Notes: a model not told the origin generated them from the letters alone. 58,641 nt of DNA from Carex sylvatica (GCA_964058845.1 CAXKVR010000321.1:1-58641), one strand, 5' to 3'; positions 32,340 through 43,464 are shown, counted from the stretch's first letter. Translations and numbers: made by a program.

Positions 32340-33450
32340 GCAATACCTGACTGAATAGAATGACATCTGAGCAGTCAGTTTCAAAAGTAAGAATATATTA
32401 TTTTCCTGCATTGGTTCAAATCATTAACTGATTTTGTAGTAGTTCAAATGCCTACAATGTCATATCATATTTAATAATATTAAATAAATATATCTATAGT
32501 GTCTGTCATATTGGGTTCTAGCTGTCACAATAAATATCTTTGTAGTTTCATATTTATCTGGAGTTTGCATTCAACAATTTGAAATAACTTGAACGACATG
32601 ATTGAATACATATTAATAAATTATAAATAAACTTTTAAAAATAATAACTTGCGCTTCATTTTTTTTAGTATACGCATGATTGGATAATTAATGCTCTCAT
32701 TTTGCTTTAGTCTATATGTTCAAAAGTAGTATAAAAATATATTTCAATAAAAATATAACAATATATATGATGACATGTCATTTACATTTTATTGGCATTA
32801 AATGACCCAGATTCTAATCATGACCCATGACGCATATCGCACTAAACACTTGCTACTAATTCTCTCAGTTTCATCCACTGCTTGTGTAGAAATTTTGAAT
32901 TCTCTACATTTCATCCATTGTTTATGCAGTTAACATTTAACAAGAAAGATAAGTTAAGACTCGATCGATAGGTTCATGCAGTTAACAAGAAAGATAAATT
33001 AAGACTCAGATTCTCCATTTTAGTTTTACTTTCAAAAATCGAAAAAAAGAAAGTAGAAATTCACAAAAAAATCACTTATTGATAGTGTTCGTGCAGTTAC
33101 CAAGAAAGATAAATTAAGACTTAGATTCTCCATTTTAGTTTTACTTTCAAAAATCAAAAAAAAGAAAGCAAAAATTCACAAAAAAACCACTTATTGGTGG
33201 TGTTCGTGCAGTTAACAAGAAAGATAAATTAAGACTCAGATTCTCCATTTTAATTTTACTTCCAAAAATCGAAAAAAAGAAAGCAGAAATTCAAAAAAAA
33301 AACACTTATTGGTGGTGACATGTTTAGGTAAATTTACGCCCGTTTTTTAATTGTCATTTTTGTTAAAGTTTCTCTTATTTTTGAAAGCAAAACTAAAATC
33401 GTCTCGAATTAAATTGCTTTTACGTTCTTTTCATAACTGTTATCGTGTTT
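32340..33450 (+). repeat. Direct duplication, copy B (largely free of insertions)
   Basis: Aligns with the non-transposon parts of 26820-30400 in the same order and orientation. It preserves empty sites for the three insertions at 27144, 28242 and 29185. Confidence 0.85.
32970..33315. repeat. Tandem repeat of about 115 bp, three copies
   Basis: Each copy runs from CATGCAGTTAACAAGAAAGA through TTAAGACTCAGATTCTCCAT to AAATTCACAAAAAAATCACT. Copies start near 32972, 33085 and 33201. Confidence 0.88.
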
Positions 33451-33549
33451 GTGATTTTGAAAGTAAGAATTTATGGCGTTCACACAGCACAGTGGCCACG
33501 CGTCATAATAAAATGAAAAACATCGACATGAACCAACCGCCTTCCTTCC

Positions 33550-33731
33550 GGATCCGTATCCTCCCAGGTACCTGACTCAACACAATTGAAACGGACGCCT
33601 CAGATTTACTCTCAGCCGGTTGGGCTTGGGGATGACAGAGGGGGCAGGATTATTTGTGCTTTGAGTTGCGTGCCATTTTCGGACCGTCCGATTCAATTCT
33701 ACTCAGTCAGGTAACTGAGTGGATACGAATT
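33550..33731. mobile_element. Small TIR element, GGANNCGTATCC family, copy 2
   Basis: Left GGATCCGTATCCTCCCAGGT and right inverted GGAATTCGTATCCACTCAG, both leading into ACCTGACT. The interior is similar to 31339-31515. It lies about 165 bases upstream of the GPX start codon, so it could contribute promoter sequence. Confidence 0.65.
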
Positions 33732-33865
33732 CCTTTCTCTTCCAGTTGCGTTCACATTTCCCACTTGGTCGGTACTAGATCCAAATTCCATCTTTTCTAT
33801 TTCCTCTTTCGCCGAAGCATACCATACATATCCAATCCAATCCAATATCCCTCCATCTCTTTCTT

Positions 33866-33871
33866 TATAAA
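33866..33871 (+). promoter_or_regulatory. TATA box of the GPX gene
   Basis: TATAAA in a pyrimidine-rich context, 24-29 bases before the first in-frame ATG (33895) and about 235 before the second (34105). Transcription would be expected to start close to the first ATG. Confidence 0.55.
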
Positions 33872-33894
33872 TTCATCTCCATGCTCTATGCTCT

Positions 33895-35389
33895 ATGCTC
33901 TCTTCTCGCTTCACCTTTGCCAAAAACACCAATCTTTGTATTTGTAGCCATTTCGTCAAACACCTCTCGTCTTACCCCACCCCCAAGTCATTTTTAATCC
34001 CCACTTATTCCTTAGGCAACACCACGTGCCTCTCACATTCGTTCATTTCTCCTATTAATACTTCCCACTCTTTCTCCCCTTGTTTATCATTCAGATCAGC
34101 TTCCATGGCCAGCCAGTCGACGACTTCTGTACACGATTTTACTGTCAAGGTTTGCCTCCTTTCTAATTGAAATTTCTTTTGGATTTTAATCAATACTGTC
34201 CCTGGTTTTTGCGATCTGATCAAATCTCTGATATCTTATTTGGCTTTTAATCGTTGTACCAGGATGCAAAGGGGAATGATGTTGATCTAAGCATGTACAA
34301 GGGAAAGGTTTTGCTAATTGTCAATGTTGCTTCGCAGTGGTACAGCAATTGATCTTGATTTAACTTCAACCCTTTTCTTTTCTTTTTTTGGGCCTTACAA
34401 TAACATTGTAATTAGGGTACTTCAACTAAATTAGAATTTTGACCCATGATATTTAACTGAAGTAGTGCTCTTTTGGTTTGGTTTCGACTTTGGAGCAGTT
34501 TGGTTCATGTTGTCAGATTTGAGGGTCCAATAAATCCGATCGTTTATATTTTTTATTTTTAATTCCTCTGATCTTACTATATTGTTGAGTGTCCTGTTAG
34601 CATATGTGATTGTACAATACTGAAGTCAATGCTTCATAGAGTAGTTGGTCATGTTGGTTTCCCTTTCCTTTGTTTATTTTTATTATTAAATTGTGATTGA
34701 TTTCATATGTCTAACTGCTTGCTATTTTTACTTGCAGCGGATTAGCCAACTCTAACTACACAGAGCTAAGCCAGCTATACGACAAGTACAAGGACCAAGG
34801 TAGTTCATGTTACTCTAATATAGTGGCTATTGCGTGATTTGCTTGGGGTGTGCATAATTATTTCCCCCCCAATTTGATTTATATCGAATGACTATTGTAC
34901 GTAGGTTTTGAAATTCTGGCTTTCCCATGCAATCAGTTCGGTGGACAAGAGCCAGGAACCAATGAAGAGATTGTGCAATTTGCCTGCACTCGCTTCAAGG
35001 CTGAGTACCCGATCTTTGACAAGGTGACCTTGTAGTAATTGCTACCTCTATAGGATAGCACTAGTTTTCATTTACGATGATCATTACTAAAAAAATATCT
35101 ATGTACTCAGTGTAGTGCAATTTCAAGTTAAATTAGTAAATATGTTATGTAATACCAAAGAGATGACCATTTAATTTATTTTCAGGTTGATGTGAATGGT
35201 GAGAAGACTGCACCAATATACAAATTTCTCAAGTCGAGCAAAGGTGGTCTCTTTGGGGACAGTATCAAGTGGAACTTCTCCAAGTTCTTGGTTGACAAGG
35301 AAGGACATGTCGTAGACCGCTACGCTCCGACCACCTCTCCACTCAACATCGAGAAGGACCTGAAGAAGCTGCTCGGGACTACTGCCTAA
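33895..35389 (+). CDS. GPX: Glutathione peroxidase (plant GPX, thioredoxin-dependent type)
   Basis: Five exons in frame: 33895-34149, 34263-34339, 34738-34799, 34905-35023 and 35186-35389, 238 residues. The core has the catalytic Cys in NVASQCG, Gln in [12 protein letters not shown] and Trp in IKWNFSKF. The two further Cys used by plant GPXs in their disulfide cycle are FPCNQ and FACTR. The enzyme reduces peroxides and lipid hydroperoxides; plant members use thioredoxin. From the first ATG there is a 70-residue Ser/Thr/Phe-rich extension with few acidic residues, like a mitochondrial or plastid transit peptide; a second in-frame ATG at 34105 ([15 protein letters not shown]) would give the cytosolic form. 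The layout resembles Arabidopsis GPX6. The gene is intact and unrelated to the surrounding repeats. Confidence 0.95.
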
Positions 35390-35820
35390 TCACCTTCTCG
35401 GAGTCTGACGGCTGAGCAAACCTTGCTTTAATCTTTAGGTCTCTTTGAATAAGAATCTGTCCTGGTATATGGACTTTCTGTATGTATAAAAACCTTGAAA
35501 TACTTTTTGCAAGTTTTGCTACCAACTAGTTACAGTAAAGCAGATGTTGTTTGTCCATGCTTCTGTTCTAACTTGTTTCAGTGGCTATGGGATTTTGATT
35601 TGTGCTGATATTAAAATTATGTCGGTTTGTTTTCCGTGTGGTATAATTTATGTTATGGATGGTTTTAAACAGGTTGGGTCCATCAATTTTACATGGAATT
35701 TACTGTGAAACATACAGTAAATTGCAGCAAAAGACAACCACGTCTCCCACTGCATTTAGATTTTAGAAGATAAATTTGGAACAGGTGCATTTAGATGAAA
35801 TGAACTCTAGATGTTATGTT
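35390..35820. other. 3' flank of the GPX gene
   Basis: Contains the likely 3' UTR, then AT-rich DNA. It ends with the left copy of a 9-base target duplication, TGTTATGTT (35812-35820). Confidence 0.5.
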
Positions 35821-36212
35821 GAGTTTGACTAGTATAATATCAGTGTCATTTCAATCTATATAACATCAATTCTAAAACCTATCAAATTGACTTCAAATGG
35901 TAAATTCAAACTGTTCAAACCGATCTAATTCATTAGCTGCGCGTTTACATGCAAAATTTATAAATTTTTGAATTTATTTAGTATTAGATCAACCGGTCAA
36001 ATATGTGAGTTTTTAAGTTAATTTTAATACGTTTACCGCTTGATTTGATACTAAAATAACTCAAAATAATAAAAATTTTATATGTAAACGCATCACGCAT
36101 AATGTAAATTAGTATGAACGGTTTGAATTAGTCGTTCGAAGTCGATTTGATAGATTTTAGAGTTGGTGTTATATAGGTTGAAATGACAATGATGTTATAC
36201 TAGCCAAACTCT
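35821..36212. mobile_element. Foldback MULE-like element, 392 bp
   Basis: Ends GAGTTTGACTAGTATAA and (inverted) GAGTTTGGCTAGTATAA, with the inverted repeat continuing for well over 100 bases per arm. Identical 9-mers TGTTATGTT at 35812-35820 and 36213-36221. Confidence 0.9.
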
Positions 36213-36720
36213 GTTATGTTAGATGCAAATTTGAAGAGAGAGCGCTGCAGATTGAGTGCTGAAGTGATTCCGGGTGTGGTCATCGAATTGAGAACCTGGT
36301 TTTAAGTGATGGTACCGCCAGAAGTTGAATTCTGAGTTCTGATGGAGAGTTACATTAATTAAAGTTGAATTCTGACGGAGAATAGAAACTGTGCTTGGGC
36401 CGCCATGCATGTTGTGCAAATGACATTACTTTTGAAGAAATTAATGTCCTACAACTGCAAGTAAATACTAATAAGTCATCAAATAAAATATATGCACATT
36501 CTCATTAATTATATATGTAGAAAAAGAAACAAAGGAAGAGACCCGTTAACTGGGCGATTTCCATGGCCCAATTGAAAACTTCTTTACAGCAAGATGGATG
36601 GACTACTGTCATCTCCAAGAGACACCACCGGTACCTACGTCAGGGTTATCAGGCTAGCAAAGCAGAGCAACAGGGGAGGCCTTTCCCAAGGCAACGTTAC
36701 AACTAGTGTATTGAAAAAAA
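36213..36720. other. Intergenic DNA, no gene seen
   Basis: No conserved protein. An open frame from 36594 is composition-driven and runs into the C-rich tract. Confidence 0.45.
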
Positions 36721-37110
36721 TCAGGCGGGTTAGACCCGACCCGGCCGAATCGGAGATCGAACCCGATCCGGACCGACCTATGCTAGATCTCCGGAACGGC
36801 CCGACTAACTCTAGGGTTGGATCTAGCATGAGTTTGATCCCGTTTTTTGATATTAGACTTCCTAAAACCCGACTCTAGAGAACTCTCGACCTGTTTGAAC
36901 CCGAACTAAACCCTACCCGGCCCCCTCTAAACCCCTCTAAATCCGTACTAACCCGGACCTAAACCCCTGCAAAACTCCACGGATCAGGACCAAACCCCTC
37001 TAAACCTCCCAAACCTCCACAGATCCGGACCAAACCCCCCGACCCGGACCCAAACCCCCATGGACCCAAACTAAACCCCCTGGACCCGCTTGAACCCTTA
37101 CACACCCCCA
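36720..37110. repeat. C-rich, G-poor degenerate repeat tract
   Basis: About 390 bases of imperfect ACCCGGACC, CTAAACCCC and CAAACCTCC units on the plus strand, a sharp strand asymmetry against the AT-rich surroundings, ending in a T-run and CAAATTTCAAATTT. No inverted ends were identified. Confidence 0.7.
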
Positions 37111-37466
37111 GTTTTTGAAATTTTTTTTTTTTTATAATTCAAAATTCAAATTTCAAATTTTGATTTTCCTTTAAAAAATTCTCTATAAATTCAACTCCAT
37201 TCACAAGATTTTTTCACATTATTTTCAATATCTCTCAACACTACTTGCAACCATAGGTATGTAAGGCCCGGGCAGGTACACCGAGGGGACCCAACCCAAC
37301 CCAAATTCACAACACTACTTACAACCATATGCAAGCCGTACCGGCAACAAAAAAACAAGCAAGTACCATTACCCCTGCAATTCTCCCCACGCACATCAAC
37401 CTCATGTCACTGTGCCGTGTGAACACCATAAATCGGCCACTGTGCTTTTTATTCAGATTCAGCGCA
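37111..37466. other. Intergenic DNA, no gene seen
   Basis: A mixed-composition stretch with a short direct repeat (ACACTACTTGCAACCATA and ACACTACTTACAACCATA at about 37237 and 37311). It ends with a target-repeat copy TCAGCGCA. Confidence 0.45.
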
Positions 37467-38562
37467 TAGAGGTGCTATCGGGTCGATTCAGATACTATTA
37501 TATTTGGACCCGTACTATCATATTCTAAAAGTGTTCGGATCCGAATTTTAATCCATATACTTATTTGTTTCAAATTGGGTCAGGTCCGGATCTAGATACC
37601 TATCTATCCGAAGATATTTTGGGTTCAGTCTTTCGATTCCGGATAGATAGATATCCATAACATGTTTGTAGATTATCGAGTCCGATTCGGATACGAGGCG
37701 ATTCCAGATCCGGAGCAGGTATATGTCACAACTCCAAAACATTTGAAAAATCATTTACATTTAAATATAATAATTTCTTAAACATCTCATATCATAAATC
37801 ATTATAATATAAATTAAAAACTACTCCAAAATAAAAATTATACTATTAATTTTGTTCATAAATAATAAAATATATCATGCTACATAGCACAATAAAAATA
37901 ATAACTCTATGGTTGAAGAAGAGATATAATTTTTAGAAAGTAAAATATTAGAGATGACGATTTCCTTTTCTATGTTCAAAAATCTATGAATGAAATACTA
38001 ATAATTTATAGAAAGGACATATCAATAAGAGCAATAAATTTTCATTATTATGCATAGAATATTAAGACAAATATTGAATGATGTATTCATATAGCAAAAT
38101 TTTTTACTTAATTTTAAATTAATGCGTTTGTTACGAAAGAAATAAATTTGGCATCCATCTGTATGTATAAACATAACAAATATGTGACTGCATTACATTT
38201 TTCCACATTCAAGTTGTGAAAAAATTACTGGGCTCACCACGGCTTATGCAAAAATTAATATGTAAAATTATATTTTTATATATTATTAGTTATTAATATA
38301 TATTTTATCAGGTATTTATACGGATATCGGGTCGAGTTCGGTTATGGGTCGGATAATTAAATGAAATCCATATCCTATTCATTACAATATTAGTTCCGGT
38401 TTGAATATTAAATTATTAATTTTGTAATCGTACTCATAATTTAACCGATTATATTTTTTAAATCATACCCTATCTAAATTAATCAGATCCAAATCAGTTT
38501 TGAATCGAATCTGATTCAGTTTCAGATCAAATTCAAATAATCAGATAAAAATAACACCTCTA
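37467..38562. mobile_element. hAT-like non-autonomous element, 1096 bp
   Basis: Inverted ends TAGAGGTGCTAT and TAGAGGTGTTAT. Flanks TCAGCGCA (37459-37466) and CCAGCGCA (38563-38570) match in seven of eight bases. Subterminal regions are rich in GGATCCGA/TCGGATC and GGTCGGAT motifs. No transposase remains. Confidence 0.85.
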
Positions 38563-39183
38563 CCAGCGCAATACCTGACTGAGTACAATGACATCTGAGC
38601 AGTCAGTTTCAAAAGTAAGAATATACCTTGCATATGCGATTGCCTGGAAAATTCGTTTCATCGATCGTGAGAATTTCTTACAGCGCGTCACCTACCATTG
38701 ATTCCTTCCCACTATTAGTTAAATGTCGCCCCGATTGAAATGTAAAAGACCGTAAAATAAGTTCGTGGTCATATTATTGGATCGGAGTAAAAAGTACGTT
38801 TGAATGATAAAAAAAATACAGCAAGAATAAAGCTAATTTTAAATTTAAAAAATAATAACTAATTTAATTTTTAGTTGAATTAATAAAATAATGAACTAAA
38901 CAAATAAAAAATAGTGAATTAGTGCTATTTTTGTTTCATTCAAATATCTAATAGTTCAAAAAAATAGTGTTATTCTTACTCCATCTAAATCCAAAAGTGT
39001 TCATTAGTTTGGTTTAATTAAAACTGAAATAAAATAAGTAAATTAAAATTTTATTCGGTTTTTATAATAAAATCGAACTGACTGAATTAAACTTACCAAC
39101 TGATTAAACCAAATCAAATTAAATGTTGGTTCGTCCAAATAAACCGAAGTATATATAATAGTATATTAATTTGTAGTTTGTTA
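38563..39183. other. Intergenic DNA with a fragment of the local duplication
   Basis: 38568-38630 repeats the start of the 26820/32340 duplication (CAATACCTGACTGAGTACAA). The remainder is AT-rich without a gene. Confidence 0.5.
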
Positions 39184-39191
39184 CTAAAAAC

Positions 39192-39664
39192 CAGTGTTTT
39201 AAAATGCGGTTGCATATGCGTATGCGGTCGGCAGTTGCAGTCGGCAGCCACGCTCAGAACGGTCATGCAGTCATTTCATGCGGTTTTGAGCATGCAGCCG
39301 CATATGCGGTCCGGATATACGGTCATGCCGAATAAAAAAGCTCATATGTGGATTAAAAATGCGGCCATGCAGTTTTGATAATTTGATTGTATTTTAATTA
39401 GAATTTATGTGAAAAAAATCAAAAAACTATTGTTGGTTATGTCATTATATGGAAATAAATTCAAATATATGAATATGAATATATATATATATACACACAC
39501 ACACGTTAATTTTTATTTTAAAATTCGCATATATAAATTCACATGAAAATCTACATATGCATCCGCAAACCGCATATGCGGTATGTAGTGATCTTCTGCA
39601 TACCGCATATGCGGTATGCAGTGGTCTTCCGCATACATGAACAAAATCGCATTTTAAAACACGG
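39192..39664. mobile_element. hAT-like element full of ATGCGGT repeats, 473 bp
   Basis: Ends CAGTGTTTTAAAATGCG and inverted CCGTGTTTTAAAATGCG, duplication CTAAAAAC at 39184-39191 and 39665-39672. Many copies of GCATATGCGGT and ATGCGGTC in both orientations, including the palindrome ACCGCATATGCGGT twice. A TA/CA microsatellite lies at 39480-39504. Confidence 0.9.
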
Positions 39665-39672
39665 CTAAAAAC

Positions 39673-40126
39673 CATTGAATCCTTGATCATTTAAATAACT
39701 TATAAAGAGAGCACATTGAAGAAATAAATTACAATAATTAACCAATGACATGTAAATTATCATATTATTTCTACTTCATTAATTACATTTCAGAGGGCAC
39801 ATTAAAAAATACCTCCCTAGCAGCAGAGTTTATGATAAAATCTTAATGACAAGTAAAAAATAACACAAAAACAACTCAAAATTCAGCACTGGCTAGCAAT
39901 TCCTGGAAAGTAGTACGGTACCTTTAATTTAGTTATTCTTAATAAATTTCATGCCTGCTGTAATTTCTTAATTTTTAGTTGTTTTAGTAATTTTTATAAT
40001 TTTAAATTTACATTCCAACAATCATCAATTACAAGTTAATGTGTCCTTATATATATTTCAATTACTACTCCCGTGGTCAGATCGAATTGAAATTGTAGTA
40101 TTGTACGTAGCTGCCAATCTTTGATA
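39673..40126. other. Intergenic DNA, no gene seen
   Basis: AT-rich, nothing recognised. Confidence 0.4.
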
Positions 40127-40134
40127 TCCTCGTC

Positions 40135-40689
40135 TAGAGAAAGAATTTTATCACGCCGTGATCAGTTACGTCACAGAACGTCATGTCACGTTACATGTGT
40201 CGATTGCATGGTGACTCGCGTGTTACGTGATGTGACTACATTCAAGCAAAAATTACACATCTCGTCACATCACAGTATGAAACATAGAGTATCCAGTTTT
40301 TTAGTACGCATAGAGTATCATGTTTCCCAAATAACGTCACGGTATGATATTGGTACTCATGTAATACTAACTTTTGTTTTCTCTAATTTATTCTAATAAA
40401 TATTTATAATTTTAATTTTAAAAGTAATGTTAGATATATATCTAATGGTTTTTTCTAAAAAAACATTGCAACATTATTTACTTATTTAAAAAAATAAAAT
40501 TTTTTTTATATTTTTTTTCTTCTGAATTTTCAACACTTTACATTAATATATATATATATATTATTTTTTACAATTACAGCGTGACTACATCATCTGCTAT
40601 TATTTTAATTATGTCATATCATATCACGTGATCAAATCACAATATTTTTATCACGTCACATCACAACGTGTCATGAATTTTCTTTTCTA
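40135..40689. mobile_element. hAT-like element with TCACG/CGTGA repeats, 555 bp
   Basis: Ends TAGAGAAAGAATTTTATCAC and inverted TAGAAAAGAAAATTCATGAC. Flanks TCCTCGTC (40127-40134) and TCCTCATC (40690-40697) match in seven of eight bases. The ends are packed with GTCAC, TCACG and CGTGA motifs, as in the element at 46391-46826, so they are probably related families. Confidence 0.85.
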
Positions 40690-40697
40690 TCCTCATC

Positions 40698-41367
40698 GTT
40701 ACCCGTAATTTAAGGGTCACCGTCCTTAGACCAATCATTGATTATTTGTTTTATTATTCTTTTATTTTTGTATGTAAACATCCGTACCGTACTTTAATAA
40801 GTTTAGACATAACCTGAACTTCAGGTGATTCATTTTTTTATTTCTCCGTACGTTATCTTTCCAAGCAAAAGATAATGAATTTTATACTGGTACTCGTATT
40901 TTGCTCCTCGACCTATTCCTCTTCCTTACAAATGTTGATGAGGCCATTACAAGATTACAAAGTCAAACAAAGCAGTCCGTATTTACCAATGACCAAGTCA
41001 ATAAAATAAATTAAATTAATATTCAATAATATCTTGACAAAGCAAGTAAGAGCAGGGTTTTGTCGTCTTGCTTTTTAGAAAATAAATCTGCTTCAGTAAA
41101 CGATAACCTGAAATTCCTGCAATCTCGAATTAATCTAACCGTCGAACTTATTTCGAGAACGCATCTCAAAATAGCTGTTTTTTGTACACGCATCTCGAAA
41201 CAATTCAATGGTGAAATTCAGACCGTAGGTATTTCAGAATCACTATTCACTGGTGTCGAATTATAGTAGATTCAGATCCTGCTTTTTAACTACAGCTACT
41301 TGATCTCTATATTCACTCTTATTCCTCCAAATTAGCATCAAGAATTGAAATATAGTAACCCTAATTC
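40698..41367. other. Upstream region of the RING-H2 gene
   Basis: No other gene seen. No clear TATA box could be assigned. A short similar stretch (ATTCACTGG with ATCTCGAAACAATTCAATGG before it) also occurs near 43780-43850. Confidence 0.4.
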
Positions 41368-41811
41368 ATGCCTACTTACCTCCTTGTTGCACTCCTTGCA
41401 GTCGTATTCGCTCTAATGTTAACACTCCACATCTTTTGCTGTTGGTGCATCACGAGAGGCCCTCGCGAGGAGGGCATGCAAACCCAAGAAACATTCACTG
41501 GCTTACTACCAGGCGACGTGGAGAAGTTGCCTTCCTACAATTACAACAACGAATGTGGCGAAGAGACTGGAAGCAGAACCGCAATTTGTGCAGTATGTCT
41601 AGAGAGTTTTTGTATTGGAGACAAGTGCACGGTTTTGCCACAGTGCAAGCACATTTTCCATGCCAGTTGCGTGGATTCATGGCTGATGAAGCATGCGCTC
41701 TGTCCAGTATGTCGTGGCGATGTTGAGCTTACTACGAAGGACGAGATGCTTCCTAAGGAACGGGAGGTAGTGATTGGGATTCCAGAATGTTCTCTAGCTG
41801 ATCCCCTTTAG
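41368..41811 (+). CDS. RING-H2 finger protein, ATL-like E3 ubiquitin ligase
   Basis: A single-exon 147-residue protein. Residues about 4-28 form a hydrophobic membrane segment (LLVALLAVVFALMLTLHIFCC), shown here only in part as its first stretch. A basic stretch TRGPREE and a Leu-Pro motif (VEKLPSY) follow. The RING-H2 domain (about 73-115) has all eight ligands in order: CAVC, C in PQCKH, H, H in IFH, C in ASC, and CPVC, with a conserved Trp in VDSWL. ATL proteins are small intronless membrane-anchored E3 ligases, often stress-induced. A GLD motif is not obvious. The substrate is unknown. A broken tandem copy follows 560 bases downstream. Confidence 0.88.
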   Translation: MPTYLLVALLAVVFALMLTLHIFCCWCITRGPREEGMQTQETFTGLLPGDVEKLPSYNYNNECGEETGSRTAICAVCLESFCIGDKCTVLPQCKHIFHASCVDSWLMKHALCPVCRGDVELTTKDEMLPKEREVVIGIPECSLADPL

Positions 41812-42373
41812 GTTATAGTTGTTGTCAATTAAAGATTACGGGGTGTAATAATGGTAGGAACTATATATATATATCTCGAAGTTGTACATATGGTAATTAT
41901 TTAGCTCATTTTAATTTCTGTTATAGGTACAAAAGCCAGTTCAAAATATGTTTGATATAGGTGGTTTGTAATTTTGGATTGGTAAGTACTGGTAATAAGT
42001 ATATATTTTTCTCCTGCCTGAATATATAAGTTTAATTATAACTTCCTTGTAGTTCATTTTTTTATTTCAATTACAGGAATTTAAATGAAAAAATTATAAA
42101 AAATGTAAAATAATATATTATAATATTAAAAGATCTTACAAATTAAAATTAAAAGGAATTGTAGGTATGCGAAGATAATGTGAAATTAATTGAGGAATAA
42201 TGCTTAAGTTACGATGATGTACGTGGCAGGAAAAAACTATGTTTTAAACTTAAATAGGATATTGTATGCTCTAATTGGCAATTAGAAATCAATTGTAAAT
42301 ACTAATGTGGTAATTAATTTAGCAAATTTGCAAGAATCAATCTATGCTCTAGTGGCAAAGGAAACAGTAATTC
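41812..42373. other. Spacer between the RING-H2 gene and its broken copy
   Basis: AT-rich 3' flank with no gene seen. Confidence 0.4.
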
Positions 42374-42838
42374 ATGCCTACTTACCTCTCTATTGCTCTC
42401 CTTGCAATCGTCTTAGCTTTGATGTTAATACTACTACACATGGTTTTGATCTGTTGGGGCCTCACGAGAGGCCATTGCGAGGGTGAGATGTAGACCCAAG
42501 AAACAGTCACTGGCTTATTACCAGGCAAAGTGGAGAAGTTTGCCTTCTTACAAAGTTACAATTACAACAATTAATGGATGGGGCAAAGAGACTGGAAGGG
42601 GGACCGAAACTGTGCAGTTTGTCCAGAGAGTTTTTGTATTGGAGACAAGTGCAGGATTCTGCCACAATTCAAGCACAGTTTCCATGCCAATTGCGTGGAT
42701 TCATGGCTGATGAAGCATGCGCTCTGTCCAATATGCCGCGGTGGTGTTGTGCTTACTACCAAGGACGAGTCGACACTTCACAAGGGACAGGAGGTAGTGA
42801 TTGGGATTCCGCAAAGTTCTATAGCTGATCCCATTTAG
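42374..42838 (+). pseudogene. Broken tandem copy of the RING-H2 gene
   Basis: Starts MPTYLSIALLAIVLALM like the gene at 41368. An in-frame TAG follows at 42491-42493, and the frame must change between the Leu-Pro region and the RING (about 42540-42580). The RING part is still open (CAVCPESF...CPICR) but the third zinc ligand, Cys in PQCKH, is Phe (PQFKH). The C-terminus VVIGIPQSSIADPI matches the intact gene. A truncated protein from 42578 could be made but would lack the membrane anchor and one ligand. Confidence 0.88.
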
Positions 42839-43251
42839 GTTATAGTTGATCAATCAAGTTTTCGGAGAAAAAAACAAAACATTGATAGTATACAAGATCG
42901 ATCTGTATATTGCGAGGGTAAAAAATAACTATTGTTGAAGGTAAACTGACATAAATTGTTATTCCCGTGGCTATCGCTATTACTGACGGGACGTGAGTAT
43001 CTGCGAGGATACTAGATTGTTGTAGTTAATGACAGGAACTATATATATCGTAGTTGTAATACATATGGTGATCATTTATCTCTTTTTAATTTCTTTAGAT
43101 AGAGAAACCTGTTGATATAGGTGGTTTTCTAATTAAGGATTTTTAACTTGCCTGATTGACTTGTATCTGTAAGAAACTTTTATACCAAAATAATATCCTG
43201 CATGCGCAGAGCACAAAAGATGTTAATTATTAATATAGCTTAAAAGAGGAA
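42839..43251. other. Intergenic DNA, no gene seen
   Basis: AT-rich 3' flank of the pseudogene. A GC-richer patch near 42960-43010 resembles sequence at about 47990-48060. Confidence 0.4.
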
Positions 43252-43464
43252 CTAAACTATGTTTTGTGGGCCCATCTGTGACACCAAAGATAAAGCCTGG
43301 ACCTTGGTGCCACCAAATGTTATTGGGTTTATATCGAATTGTGTACCGTTCTTATCATCAGGATCCATGTTCAAATCTGGACTAACGAAATCGTGCTGCC
43401 TTCCCTTTTCCCATTTAGGCCTAATAAAAGACATGACCAAAAGCCCACCATTTAATGCTAGCAA
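43252..43464 (-). other. Unrecognised open frame, possible exon fragment
   Basis: About 70 codons with less AT-rich composition than the flanks, containing ALNGGLLVMSFIRPKWEKGR and DLNMDPDD. I cannot match it to a family. It may be a captured exon or 3' coding fragment; no partner exon was found. Confidence 0.2.

Noticed and set aside
36594..36878. 94-codon open frame
   Set aside because: It runs into the C-rich repeat tract, has composition-driven Pro/Asp/Arg content and no recognisable domain.
39178..39690. Cys/His-rich open frames on both strands
   Set aside because: They are translations of the ATGCGGT-repeat hAT-like element, not zinc-binding proteins.
40121..40396. 91-codon open frame
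   Set aside because: Lies across the TCACG-repeat hAT-like element; no family resemblance.
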